From the NCBI GenBank assembly GCA_038260305.1, contig JBBSNY010000014.1, positions 31,109 to 95,108 on the forward strand: a DNA stretch of 64,000 bases, in the 5' to 3' direction. The notes under the pieces are model-generated. The model was given only the letters and a program-made list of their open reading frames with translations. It ran no database searches and was not told the DNA's origin. The stretch is from CADCVQ01 sp038260305. Lineage in GTDB: Bacteria; Actinomycetota; Thermoleophilia; Solirubrobacterales; Solirubrobacteraceae. Shown here piece after piece: positions 54,910 through 63,279 of this stretch. Position 1 is the first letter of the stretch. The number at the start of each line of letters is the position of its first letter. A program made the position numbers and the translations under genes.

Positions 54910-57207
54910 TCAGGCCTGCGGGCGCGCGGCGGCCACGGCCACCTGGCCGTAGGCGATCTGGCCGTCGTTCGGCGGCAGGCGCTCCGGCACGAGCACGCGC
55001 AGGCCGGCCTCCTCGAGCCCTCCCGACGTCAGCTCCAGCAACAGCCGGTTCTGAAAGACGCCGCCCGATAGCACGACGAGATCGACATCGGTGCGCTCGG
55101 CCGCGAGGGCGCAGGCCTGCACCGTGACCGCGGCGAATCCGGCGTGGAAGCGCGCCGAGATCGTCGACACCGGCACGCCCGCAGCGAGGTCGGCGAGCAC
55201 GGCCAGGATCGCCGGCTTCGGGTTCATGACCGCCGGCGGTAGCGGCTGCAGGACGAACGGATAGGGCTCGACGGCTCCCGGGTCGGCGAGGGCCTCGAAC
55301 TCGATCGCGGCCTGGCCCTCGTAGCTGACCTCCAGGCGCACGCCGCACATCGCCGCCACGGCGTCGAACAGGCGTCCGGCGCTCGACGTCGACGTGCAGC
55401 CGACGCCCTTCAGGACCATCCGCGCGACCATGTTCCAGCGCTGCTGGACGATTGGCTCGAACGCCGCCGGAAGCGGCGCGTTCATCTGCGTCAGCCACGA
55501 GCAGGCCATCCGCCAGGGCTCGCGGATCGCGCCCTCCCCTCCCGGCATCCAGACACCGGCAAGGCGACCGGCGCGCTCGAACTCCGCCAGCCCGCCGACG
55601 AGGATCTCCCCGCCCCAGATCGTTCCGTCGGAGCCATAGCCGGTGCCGTCGTAGATCGCGCCGACGGCGGGGCCCGTCTCGCCGTGCTCGGCGAGCGTCG
55701 CGGCGAAGTGAGCGTGATGGTGCTGGACGCCGACGAGCTGCACACCCTCGCGCTCCTGTGCGTAGCGCGTCGACAGGTAGTCGGGATGCAGGTCGTGCGC
55801 GACGACCTCGGGGCGCACCTCGAACAACGCCTCGAAGTGCTTGACCCCGTCGCGCAGCGACGTCAGCGTCTCGAAGTTCTTCACGTCGCCGATGTGATGG
55901 CTCGGCCAGGCGCGGTCACCCTTGGCGAGGCAGAACGCGTTCTTCTGCTCGGCGCCGGTCCCGAGCAGGTCGCGCGCGGTCGCGACCGGCAGCTCGAGCG
56001 CGCCCGGCACGTAGCCGCGCGAGCGGCGCATGAAGAGCGGCCGCTCGCGCACGACGCGCACGACCGAGTCGTCCGTACGCGTCGCGATCGGGCGGTCGTG
56101 GACGAGGAAGCGGTCGGCGATCGGCGCGAGCCGCTCGAGCGCGTCGGCGTCGTCGAAGGCGATCGGCTCGTCGGAGCGGTTGCCGCTCGTCATGACGAGC
56201 GGGACGTCGGCGTCGTCGGCGAGCAGCTGATGCAGCGGCGTGTACGGGAGCATGATCCCGAGCTCGGGGGCGCCCGGCGCGACCGAGGCCGCGATCGGGG
56301 CGCCGACCAGCCGCCGCGCGAGCACGATCGGCCGCTCGCGCGAGGTCAGCAGGCGCTCCTCGTCCGGCGAGAGCTCGACGAGCGTGCGGGCCATCGCGAC
56401 GTCGCGGACGAGCAGCGCGAACGGCCGCTCCTCGCGGTGCTTGCGGGCGCGCAGCGTCGCGACGGGCTCCTCACGGTCCGCGCGGCAGGCGAGGTGGTAT
56501 CCGCCGAGCCCCTTGATCGCGACGATGTTGCCGTCCAGCAGCGCCTGCGCCGCCCCGGCGACCGCGTCGTCGACGGCGATCGGCTCGCCCTCGCGATCGA
56601 GCAGCCGGGCCCGCGGTCCGCACGCCGGGCAGGCGTTCGGCTGCGCGTGGAAGCGACGGTCCAGCGGATCCTCGTACTCGGCCTGGCAGGCATCGCACAT
56701 GACGAAGCCCGCCATCGTCGTCGCCGGGCGGTCGTACGGGATGCCCTGGACGATCGTGAAGCGCGGCCCGCAGTTCGTGCAGTTCAGGAACGGGTAGCGG
56801 TGACGCCGGTCGTCGGGGTCCGCGAGCTCGGCGAGGCAGTCCGCGCAGGTCGCGGAGTCCGGCGTGACGGGCGCCGTCGCAACGCCGCCGTGCACGCTGG
56901 AGACGATCTCGAAACCGGTCGAGTCGAGCGCCGCGACGTCCTCGGCGCTCACGTCCCGCACGTCCGCCAGCGGTGGCGCGTCGTCACGCAGGCGGGCGAC
57001 GAACGCCGCGACGTCGTCCGCTGCTCCCTGCGCCTCGACGAGCACGCCGCGCTCGTCGTTGAGCACCCAGCCGGCCAGCCCGAGCTCGTCGGCGAGGCGA
57101 TAGACGAAGGGGCGATAGCCAACCCCCTGAACCGTTCCGTCGACCCGCACGCGGACGCGCCGCGCGCGCGCCGAGGACGGCGGCGTGCCCTCGGCCGCGG
57201 TGCTCAC
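54910..57207 (-). CDS. hypF: Carbamoyltransferase HypF
   Basis: From GTG 57207 the protein has 765 residues with all HypF parts. These are an acylphosphatase domain (VDGTVQGVGYRPFVYRLA), two zinc-finger blocks (CADCLAEL with CTNCGPRF; CDACQAEY with CPACGP) and a YrdC-like domain (IVAIKGLGGYHLACRA). A Kae1-like domain follows, with HDLHPDYLSTRYA, VQHHHAHFAATLAEHG and IYDGTGYGSDGTIWGGE. It makes the thiocarboxamide on HypE that becomes the cyanide ligands of the NiFe site. The start overlaps the SIS gene stop as GTGA. It is the last gene of the cluster in this window. Confidence 0.95.
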   Translation of the reverse strand: MSTAAEGTPPSSARARRVRVRVDGTVQGVGYRPFVYRLADELGLAGWVLNDERGVLVEAQGAADDVAAFVARLRDDAPPLADVRDVSAEDVAALDSTGFEIVSSVHGGVATAPVTPDSATCADCLAELADPDDRRHRYPFLNCTNCGPRFTIVQGIPYDRPATTMAGFVMCDACQAEYEDPLDRRFHAQPNACPACGPRARLLDREGEPIAVDDAVAGAAQALLDGNIVAIKGLGGYHLACRADREEPVATLRARKHREERPFALLVRDVAMARTLVELSPDEERLLTSRERPIVLARRLVGAPIAASVAPGAPELGIMLPYTPLHQLLADDADVPLVMTSGNRSDEPIAFDDADALERLAPIADRFLVHDRPIATRTDDSVVRVVRERPLFMRRSRGYVPGALELPVATARDLLGTGAEQKNAFCLAKGDRAWPSHHIGDVKNFETLTSLRDGVKHFEALFEVRPEVVAHDLHPDYLSTRYAQEREGVQLVGVQHHHAHFAATLAEHGETGPAVGAIYDGTGYGSDGTIWGGEILVGGLAEFERAGRLAGVWMPGGEGAIREPWRMACSWLTQMNAPLPAAFEPIVQQRWNMVARMVLKGVGCTSTSSAGRLFDAVAAMCGVRLEVSYEGQAAIEFEALADPGAVEPYPFVLQPLPPAVMNPKPAILAVLADLAAGVPVSTISARFHAGFAAVTVQACALAAERTDVDLVVLSGGVFQNRLLLELTSGGLEEAGLRVLVPERLPPNDGQIAYGQVAVAAARPQA

Positions 57208-58430
57208 GAGGCGGGCGCGGGGGCGCAGAGCTCGACGAGCTCGCGCAGCACGTGGTACCCGCTGGCGTGCGCCTCCTGGATGCGGGGGATGTTCTCCGAG
57301 CGGCTTACGAAGACATGGTCGGCGAGCCCGTTCGCGGCGACGTTGCCGCCGTCGTAGCCGACGAACGCCATCGTGACCATGCCACGCTTGCGGCCCTCGC
57401 GCAGCGCGGCGAGGATGCTCAGCGAGTTGCCGCTCGTCGACAGCGCGAGCAGCACGTCGCCCTCGCGCCCGTAGGCGATGACCTGGCGCAGGAAGATCGC
57501 GTCGGTGCCGATGTCGTTGGCGACCGCGGTGATGATCCCGGTGTCCTCGGTGAGGTCGAGCGCGCGCCGCGCTGGGCCCCCGAACATCGGCGTGCGGAAA
57601 TCCGCGACGACGTCCATCGCGTCGGTCGCCGAGCCGCCGTTGCCGAGCGCGATGAGCCGACCGCCGGCGTCGAGGCGCTCGCGCAGCACGGCCGCGGCGG
57701 TCACGAGCCCGTCGCCGTACTCGGTCAGCGTCTGCGTGCGCAGCGCGCTGATCTCCTCGGCCTTGAGCAGGATCGACTGCTTGACGTCGGCGAGGATCCC
57801 GTCGAGATCCGTTTCCTGCTGGCCGAGGAAGGGGTAGAGGAAGCTCGAGGCCCCGGAGTCGTGCACCGGCCGCGCGGCGCGGCCCTCGAGCAGGCCGCGC
57901 TGGTCGAGGAAGATGTGGACGTGCTCCCACAGCGTGTGGTAGAGCGTCTCGGCGATCTCCTGGCGGATGAGCGGGTCGGCGATGACCCCGAGGTCGAACT
58001 CCCACTCCGCGCCGGAGTCGCGCGAGAAGGCGATCGTCAGGCAGCCGCGCTCGCGCGCCGCGGCGAGCGCCGCGAGGACGTCGGGCTCAGATCCGAAGGC
58101 CATCGCGATGTCCTCGGCCTCTGCCTCGAGTGCGACCTGCGGGGCGATCTGGCCGCCCTCGCCGGCGAGCCCGAGCGCCGGCAGCGCGCTCTTGCCGACG
58201 ATGACGGGGTGGACGAACTCGACGGCGACGTGGCGCGCGTCGGAGCGATCGGCCGGCGACGCGCCGAACGCGACGAGCCGGCCCTCGCGAGCGAAGCGCT
58301 CCGCCATCTTGTGGCACAGCGTCGCGAGCCGCTGCGCCTCAGCGGTGAAGAACTGCCCGTTGGCCTCGATGCGCTCGCGTAGCAGGGCCTCGACGCGCTC
58401 GGCGCCGACTTGAGTCGGCGCCTCCTTCAT
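57204..58430 (-). CDS. Double-SIS-domain protein in the hydrogenase cluster (GmhA-like)
   Basis: The 408 residues contain two SIS domains. The second (about 215-390) is GmhA-like, with ALGNGGSATDAMDVVADF, LALSTSGNS and VGYDGGN. The first (about 30-190) is divergent, with AFGASPADRSDARHVAVEFV and VIVGKSALPA, and lacks the GNGGSA loop. GmhA isomerises sedoheptulose 7-phosphate, but the setting between hypB and hypF, with overlapping starts and stops on both sides, points to a hydrogenase-linked role. Its substrate is unknown. The inactive-looking first domain may be structural or regulatory. Confidence 0.8.
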   Translation of the reverse strand: MKEAPTQVGAERVEALLRERIEANGQFFTAEAQRLATLCHKMAERFAREGRLVAFGASPADRSDARHVAVEFVHPVIVGKSALPALGLAGEGGQIAPQVALEAEAEDIAMAFGSEPDVLAALAAARERGCLTIAFSRDSGAEWEFDLGVIADPLIRQEIAETLYHTLWEHVHIFLDQRGLLEGRAARPVHDSGASSFLYPFLGQQETDLDGILADVKQSILLKAEEISALRTQTLTEYGDGLVTAAAVLRERLDAGGRLIALGNGGSATDAMDVVADFRTPMFGGPARRALDLTEDTGIITAVANDIGTDAIFLRQVIAYGREGDVLLALSTSGNSLSILAALREGRKRGMVTMAFVGYDGGNVAANGLADHVFVSRSENIPRIQEAHASGYHVLRELVELCAPAPAS

Positions 58431-59221
58431 GCCGTTGCGTGTTCGTGATCGTGGTCGGCGTGCGTGTGGACATCGTGGGTGTGCGTGTGCTCGCCATGTG
58501 TGTGCTCGCCGTGCGTGTGCTCGCCGTGCTCGTGCTCGTCCTCCTCGAAGAAGCGAGCCGGCAACGCCTTCAGCCAGCTGCGGAACTCCTCGATGCCCTC
58601 GCCGGTCTTCGCGCTGACGCGCAGGACCGTCGCCTGCGGGTTGACCTGGAGGATGTTCGCCTCGAGGCGGTCGACATCGAACTCGAGGTACTGGAGCAGG
58701 TCGATCTTGTTGATGACGACGAGCTCGCAGGCGCGGAACATGAGCGGGTACTTGAGCGGCTTGTCCTCGCCTTCGGTGACGGAGCAGACCATGATCCGCG
58801 CGTCCTCGCCGATGCGGAACTCCGCGGGGCACACGAGGTTGCCGACGTTCTCGACGATCAGGACATCCATCTCGGGCAGCGGCACGCCGGGCAGTGCCGA
58901 GCGGACCATGTTCGCGTCGAGGTGGCACTCGCCGCCGAAGCCGTTGTCGGTGTTGAGCTGTACGACCGGGATGTTGAGGACCGCTAGGCGGTCGGCGTCG
59001 AAGCTGCCGGCGACGTCGCCCTCCAGCACGCCGACGCGCAGGCCCTCCTCGGCGAGGCCCACGAGGCCGGCCTCCAGGACCGTCGTCTTGCCGGCGCCGG
59101 GGGCGCTCATGAGGTTGACGACCGTGACGTGCTCGCGGTCGAAGTCCGCGCGGTTGGCCTGAGCGATTGTGTTGTTCGCGTCGAGAGCGTCCTCGACGAC
59201 CCTCACCTTAGTGCGGTGCAT
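58427..59221 (-). CDS. hypB: Nickel-insertion GTPase HypB with C-terminal His tail
   Basis: From ATG 59221 the protein has 264 residues. G-domain motifs are the P-loop MSAPGAGKTT (residues 38-47), EGDVAGSFDADRL, NVGNLVCPAEF and VINKIDLL. Metal-site Cys and His are in GECHLD. After about residue 225 a tail of repeated GEHTH units holds 14 His. HypB delivers nickel to the large subunit with HypA. His-rich stretches in HypB are usually N-terminal, so the C-terminal position is unusual. It overlaps hypA by 14 bp and the SIS gene by ATGA. Confidence 0.93.
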   Translation of the reverse strand: MHRTKVRVVEDALDANNTIAQANRADFDREHVTVVNLMSAPGAGKTTVLEAGLVGLAEEGLRVGVLEGDVAGSFDADRLAVLNIPVVQLNTDNGFGGECHLDANMVRSALPGVPLPEMDVLIVENVGNLVCPAEFRIGEDARIMVCSVTEGEDKPLKYPLMFRACELVVINKIDLLQYLEFDVDRLEANILQVNPQATVLRVSAKTGEGIEEFRSWLKALPARFFEEDEHEHGEHTHGEHTHGEHTHTHDVHTHADHDHEHATA

Positions 59222-59567
59222 GCGCCTTCTCCTCGTCCTCGACTTCAATCGATTCGACCATGAACTCCTCGCCTGTCGCGACCTCCACGGCACCCGGCCC
59301 GCAGGTGGCGCAGATGAAGGCGGGAATCTCGATCTCCCACTCGTTCTTGCAAGTCTTGCAGCGCAGTACGGCCGGCACATCGATGATCTCGATCGTGGCC
59401 CCTTCGCAGACGGTGTCCTTGCCGACGATCGCGAAGTAGAACTCAAGCGTCCGCAGGACGACCTGGCGCAGTCGCCCGATCCGCAGTGTGACGTGCTTGA
59501 CCGGCCGGCCCTTCGCGTGCTTGGTGACCGTCGCGACGACCGCGCTGGAGAGATCGAACTCGTGCAC
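59208..59567 (-). CDS. hypA: Nickel metallochaperone HypA
   Basis: The 119-residue protein has the N-terminal Met-His-Glu nickel site (MHEFDL) and a zinc site made of two CxxC pairs (RCKTCKNEW and ICATCGPG). VTLRIGRLRQVVLRTLEF is family-typical. It hands nickel to HypB or the hydrogenase precursor. The gene starts 9 bp after the protease gene and overlaps hypB by 14 bp. Confidence 0.93.
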   Translation of the reverse strand: MHEFDLSSAVVATVTKHAKGRPVKHVTLRIGRLRQVVLRTLEFYFAIVGKDTVCEGATIEIIDVPAVLRCKTCKNEWEIEIPAFICATCGPGAVEVATGEEFMVESIEVEDEEKAHAPH

Positions 59568-59576
59568 CTGGAAGAA

Positions 59577-60194
59577 CTACTTCTCGTCGAGCGAGGCGTA
59601 GGCCTCGTCGGTGAGCAACTCCGTGGCGGTCTCGAGCACGAGGTCGACGGCGCGGCCGACGGCCTCCTCGACGACCGGGCTCAGGCCGACGCCCATCTCC
59701 TCGATCGTCAGCGGCTCGCAGGCGATGATGATGACCTTGCCGGGCCAGCCGCCGGTCAGCTTGATGAAGCGCAGGACCGTCTCGGGGTCCATCCCGTGCG
59801 GGTTCAGCGCGTCGCCGTCCTCGATGCCCGAAGAGACCTCGTCCTCGTCGACCTCCATGACGTAGAGCGTCCCGGGGGAGCCGCCCTGGCGGCTGATGTC
59901 GATCATCACGAGCGCGTCGTAGCCGTACATGACCTGGTAGGCGAGGTCCAGGCCGCCGGTGCCGAAGTCGATGACCGCGACGCCCTTGGGCAGGTCGCGA
60001 CCCTCCAGCCGGCGGGCGACCTCTGAGCCGAAGCCGTCGTCGCGCTGCCAGGTGTTGCCGATGCCGGCGATCAGGATCTGCTTGGGCCGGCCGGTGACGT
60101 CCGGCTCCTGCGGCTCGATCGGGGCGTCGGGCGACGGCGGGCGCCAAGTGTCCTTCGGCGGCTCCGTCGTCTCGCGTGCGCGCTCTTCGCTCAT
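59577..60194 (-). CDS. Hydrogenase maturation protease (HybD/HyaD family)
   Basis: This 205-residue protein has a 38-residue Pro/Glu-rich extension. The protease domain follows: IAGIGNTWQRDDGFGSEVAR, DALVMIDISRQGG and NPHGMDPETVLRF supply the nickel-sensing acidic and His residues. It should cut the large subunit after the His of its C-terminal DPCLPCGVH once nickel is in. Its partner gene is at 63280. ATG 60194 overlaps the preceding stop. Confidence 0.9.
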   Translation of the reverse strand: MSEERARETTEPPKDTWRPPSPDAPIEPQEPDVTGRPKQILIAGIGNTWQRDDGFGSEVARRLEGRDLPKGVAVIDFGTGGLDLAYQVMYGYDALVMIDISRQGGSPGTLYVMEVDEDEVSSGIEDGDALNPHGMDPETVLRFIKLTGGWPGKVIIIACEPLTIEEMGVGLSPVVEEAVGRAVDLVLETATELLTDEAYASLDEK

Positions 60195-61327
60195 GTCAGC
60201 ACCTCGACCTCTTCGGCAAAGAAGAACAGGAAACGGCCGCTCTCGCCGAGGATCTCCTGCATCGGATCGTCGTCCACCGTGACACCCAGGTGCAGTCGGT
60301 CGTCCACGCGCAGGAACAGGCGGTGGATCGTCGCCGTGCGGCCGTCGAGCATCTTGTCATAGACGTCTGCGTTCAACGGCGGTCTCAGCACGACCTTGTC
60401 GCCGCGCTTGTACGTGATGCCCTCGAACGTCACGGTGCGCTCGCCGGGCGGATCCTCGAGGCGCACGCGCCCGTGCAGGTCCATGAGCTGCTGCGGCGTC
60501 GTCGCGTCGGCACGCGCGAGCATCTCGCGGACCTTCGGGTCCTGCGCTCCGATCTCCTCGCGCTCCTGGTCTGACAGCGCCTGGATGTGCAGGACGAGCG
60601 CCTCCTCGATCTCCGTGCCGTCGAAGAAGTCGTTGACGGACTCCGGCGCGATCTCGGGGTGCTCGGGGAGCATGATCGTCGGTGCCAGGATCGCGTCGTC
60701 GCCCGGCGTCGCGAGTACCGGCCACGTGTTGACCTGGCAGCAGCCGGCGACACCGTCGTCCCCGCGCTCCAGCGGCGAGACGATCCTCGAGCCGTTCTCG
60801 GTGCGGGCGAGCAGGTGAGTCGAGAGCATGCTCTTCAGCAGCGCGTCCTTGCGGTCGCCCGTCGCCTCCTCCTCGGTCAGCGGCGTCGTGTTCTCGACCT
60901 TGAGCGTGACGCGACCGCGGCCGTCGGGCAGGGTCTCCGTGTCGATCTCGGCGACCCCTTCGAGGTCGTCGAAGTCGAAGGAGACCTTCGAAGGCGCGAC
61001 GCCGAGCTGCACGCGGCGCTCGACGGCGCGGTGCTTCTCGCCCGACGCCTGCAAGAAGCGCACGTCGCCGGTGACGACCGCGTCGGCGGCGACGATGAAC
61101 TGCATCTGCATGCGGTCAAACGCGTGCGTCTGGGTCTGCGCGTAGTCGTGGGGATAGACGATCCCGAACGGCGTCGGTGTCGCGTTCTTCGTCGCGCCCG
61201 GCGTGTACGGGTACAACGCGTAGCCCTCGAACAGCAGCGAGTCCACGAGCCGCTCGAGATGCGACTTCGGTGACGTGACGCTGACGTCGGACGGGCTCTC
61301 CGGGGTGATCGGATCGATCTGGCTCAT
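60191..61327 (-). CDS. Hydrogenase-cluster protein of unknown function, 378 residues
   Basis: From ATG 61327 the protein has 378 residues. It has an N-terminal region with LERLVDSLLFEGYALYPYTP and a beta-rich middle (VTLKVENTTPLTEEE). A GCCQVNTWPVL Cys pair lies near 200. The C-terminus (RRGDKVVLRPP-like text, here YKRGDKVVLRPPLNADVYDK) suggests a small barrel. No enzyme family is recognised. Starts and stops overlap neighbours as ATGA on both sides. It belongs to the set of uncharacterised genes that accompany group 1h hydrogenases, so an assembly or electron-transfer role is inferred. Confidence 0.7.
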   Translation of the reverse strand: MSQIDPITPESPSDVSVTSPKSHLERLVDSLLFEGYALYPYTPGATKNATPTPFGIVYPHDYAQTQTHAFDRMQMQFIVAADAVVTGDVRFLQASGEKHRAVERRVQLGVAPSKVSFDFDDLEGVAEIDTETLPDGRGRVTLKVENTTPLTEEEATGDRKDALLKSMLSTHLLARTENGSRIVSPLERGDDGVAGCCQVNTWPVLATPGDDAILAPTIMLPEHPEIAPESVNDFFDGTEIEEALVLHIQALSDQEREEIGAQDPKVREMLARADATTPQQLMDLHGRVRLEDPPGERTVTFEGITYKRGDKVVLRPPLNADVYDKMLDGRTATIHRLFLRVDDRLHLGVTVDDDPMQEILGESGRFLFFFAEEVEVLT

Positions 61328-62034
61328 GCCAGCGGCTCCTCGGCGTTCGCGGGCATCTGTTCGAGCAGGTCGGCCACGCAGGCGTCGAAGCTGTGCAGCC
61401 CGCGCGCGCGCTTGTAGTCCATCAGGCCCTGGATCGTGTCGTTGTGCAGCAGCGCGAAGCCCGACTCGCCGTGGTGGTGCTTGATCATCGCCTTCCACGT
61501 CGCGACTGGCAGGCGGTACTGACACGACGTGCTCCACGGGATGTGGACGACCTGCACGGTGCGGTTGGGCCCCGCGTAGAGGACGCGGCCGGTGAAGTGG
61601 AACGTCAGCGGGACCTCGCCGTCGGGCAGCGACGAGACGTAGCGCGAGGCGACGACCTCGAGGTCGGCGGTGCACGGCACCTCGAGTCCGAACGTGATCG
61701 CGTCGTTGAACGAGTGCACGACCGTGCTCGCGTGCGTCCACAGGAAGCTGCGCGTCGTCGACGGCCAGCGCTCGGGCGCGCCGAAGATCTCGAACAGCGA
61801 CTCGCGGGTCTTCGCGTCGTACTCGCGGCGGGCGGGATCGAAGTTGATCTGGGCGGCCACCGAGATCGCGTAGATGTCGCGACCTGACGGCTCGGACACG
61901 CCCATCTCGAAGCGCAGCGTCGGCTGCGCCGCGAACGGCTCGTGCGCGGCACCGAGGACTTCGAACTCCACCTGCGGTCCGTGGTCGCGCACGACCGGAG
62001 CCGCGGGAACCGCGGGGTCGGGCTGGTCTGTCAT
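61324..62034 (-). CDS. DUF6084-family protein
   Basis: The 236 residues show the DUF6084 core: VEFEVLGAAHEPFAAQPTL, FGAPERWPSTTRSFLWTHA, and VHIPWSTSCQYRLPV with a conserved Cys. I recall this family mainly from hydrogenase 1h gene clusters; this is memory rather than a search. The mostly beta sequence has no membrane span. ATGA overlaps link it to both neighbours. Function unknown; it may help in hydrogenase assembly together with DUF5947 and the NifU-like protein. Confidence 0.75.
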   Translation of the reverse strand: MTDQPDPAVPAAPVVRDHGPQVEFEVLGAAHEPFAAQPTLRFEMGVSEPSGRDIYAISVAAQINFDPARREYDAKTRESLFEIFGAPERWPSTTRSFLWTHASTVVHSFNDAITFGLEVPCTADLEVVASRYVSSLPDGEVPLTFHFTGRVLYAGPNRTVQVVHIPWSTSCQYRLPVATWKAMIKHHHGESGFALLHNDTIQGLMDYKRARGLHSFDACVADLLEQMPANAEEPLA

Positions 62035-62657
62035 GAGACTCCTGCCTTGCGGCGTATGTGTTTGAAGAACTTCGGGACGGCGTCGGAGATCGCGTTGCCG
62101 CCCGAGATCCCGGTCCAGTTGGACTTGATGAGCCCGACGAGGCGGTAGCACTCGTCGATCGGGACGATCGCGTGCTCGGCCGGCGAGGTCATCCGGTTGA
62201 CGACGAACGCCTCACCGTCGGCCTCGAGGCGTTCGAGGACGGGGTTGCGTGCGACGAGCGCCTCCCAGCTCTCGAGATGCAGCTCGGACTCGGTCGCGCC
62301 GGCCGGGCTCGGGTAGAGCGCGACGACGGTGCCCGTGCCGGACGAGCGCAAAAAGAAGGCCAGGCCGATGGGCAGCTGGAACGCCGCCCACAGCTCGTCG
62401 GGGAAGTCGATGTCGTCGAGCCAGACCGTGCGCGTGCCGACGGGGCAGTAGTTGTCGACGCCCGAGCGCATCGCGATGCACGGCTCGCAGGAGCACAGGA
62501 TGCGCCGCTCCTCGAGCTCGAGCAGGTGGCGGTGGTCCCCGGAGATGCGGCTTCCGCAGATCTCGCACTGCTCGTCCTCGTCCACAACAGGCTCGGGCCG
62601 CGCGAGGCGGCCCAAGCCTGCAACGAGCGTGGAGGGCAGGCGGCCGGTGCCGCTCAC
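62031..62657 (-). CDS. DUF5947-family Cys-rich protein
   Basis: From GTG 62657, which overlaps the NifU-like stop as GTGA, the protein has 208 residues. EQCEICGSRISGDHRHLLEL and ILCSCEPCIAM give a four- to five-Cys cluster resembling a rubredoxin or zinc ribbon. VDNYCPVGTRTVWLDDIDFP follows. This matches the DUF5947 family as I know it. If it binds iron rather than zinc it could carry electrons for the hydrogenase. Sequence alone cannot decide. Confidence 0.75.
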   Translation of the reverse strand: MSGTGRLPSTLVAGLGRLARPEPVVDEDEQCEICGSRISGDHRHLLELEERRILCSCEPCIAMRSGVDNYCPVGTRTVWLDDIDFPDELWAAFQLPIGLAFFLRSSGTGTVVALYPSPAGATESELHLESWEALVARNPVLERLEADGEAFVVNRMTSPAEHAIVPIDECYRLVGLIKSNWTGISGGNAISDAVPKFFKHIRRKAGVS

Positions 62658-63271
62658 TTCCCCACGCCCGAGGGGCATTCGGTGTACGGCGCGTCTGCCA
62701 TCGGCAGCGCGGCCGGACCGGCCTGGACCATCGGCAGGGCGAAGGCGAGACTCGAGGACTCGTCCTTGTCGTCCAGCCCGACAGCCCCTTCGACTTCGAG
62801 CGCGAGCAGATCGGGGGCGGCCTCGTCGATCGCCTCCTTCAGTGCGTGCTCGAGCGTCGATGCGGACGCGGGACAGCCGTTGCAGCTGCCCTGCAGACGA
62901 AGACGTGCGACACCATCCTCTACGGAGAGGATCTCGACGCCGCCACCGTGAGACGCCAGAAACGGCCTGACGCTTTCGACAGCCTCGGCGATCCGCTCCT
63001 CGAGCGGCACCGGGTAGAGACCGTGGATCAGCAACAGGCTGGCCACGATCCCGTCATCGAGCAGTGCGTTGCGGATGTTGAGAGCGCCCACCCCGGCGTC
63101 AGCGATGACGCCGAGGATGCGCTCCAAACCAGCTCCGTACAGCTCGAGAACCGTGCCGACGAGTTCCTGCACGCGCGCCTGCGCGACAGGGTCGGCAATT
63201 TCGTCGAGCGAGCCCAGGAGATCCTGGACCCGCTCGACCAGCTCTTCAGGAGCTGTGTGCTGAGTTGCCAT
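62654..63271 (-). CDS. NifU-like iron-sulfur scaffold protein
   Basis: The 205 residues include a helical N-terminal part (to about 85). A NifU/Nfu domain follows, with the cluster-binding CNGCPAS near 133 and preceding SHGGGVEILSVEDGVARLRL. The C-terminal tail carries another Cys (TECPSG). Nfu domains hold a 4Fe-4S cluster between two subunits for transfer. Its place right after the large subunit gene suggests cluster supply to the hydrogenase small subunit. ATG 63271 is 9 bp after the large-subunit stop. Confidence 0.87.
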   Translation of the reverse strand: MATQHTAPEELVERVQDLLGSLDEIADPVAQARVQELVGTVLELYGAGLERILGVIADAGVGALNIRNALLDDGIVASLLLIHGLYPVPLEERIAEAVESVRPFLASHGGGVEILSVEDGVARLRLQGSCNGCPASASTLEHALKEAIDEAAPDLLALEVEGAVGLDDKDESSSLAFALPMVQAGPAALPMADAPYTECPSGVGK

Positions 63272-63279
63272 CTAGGCTC

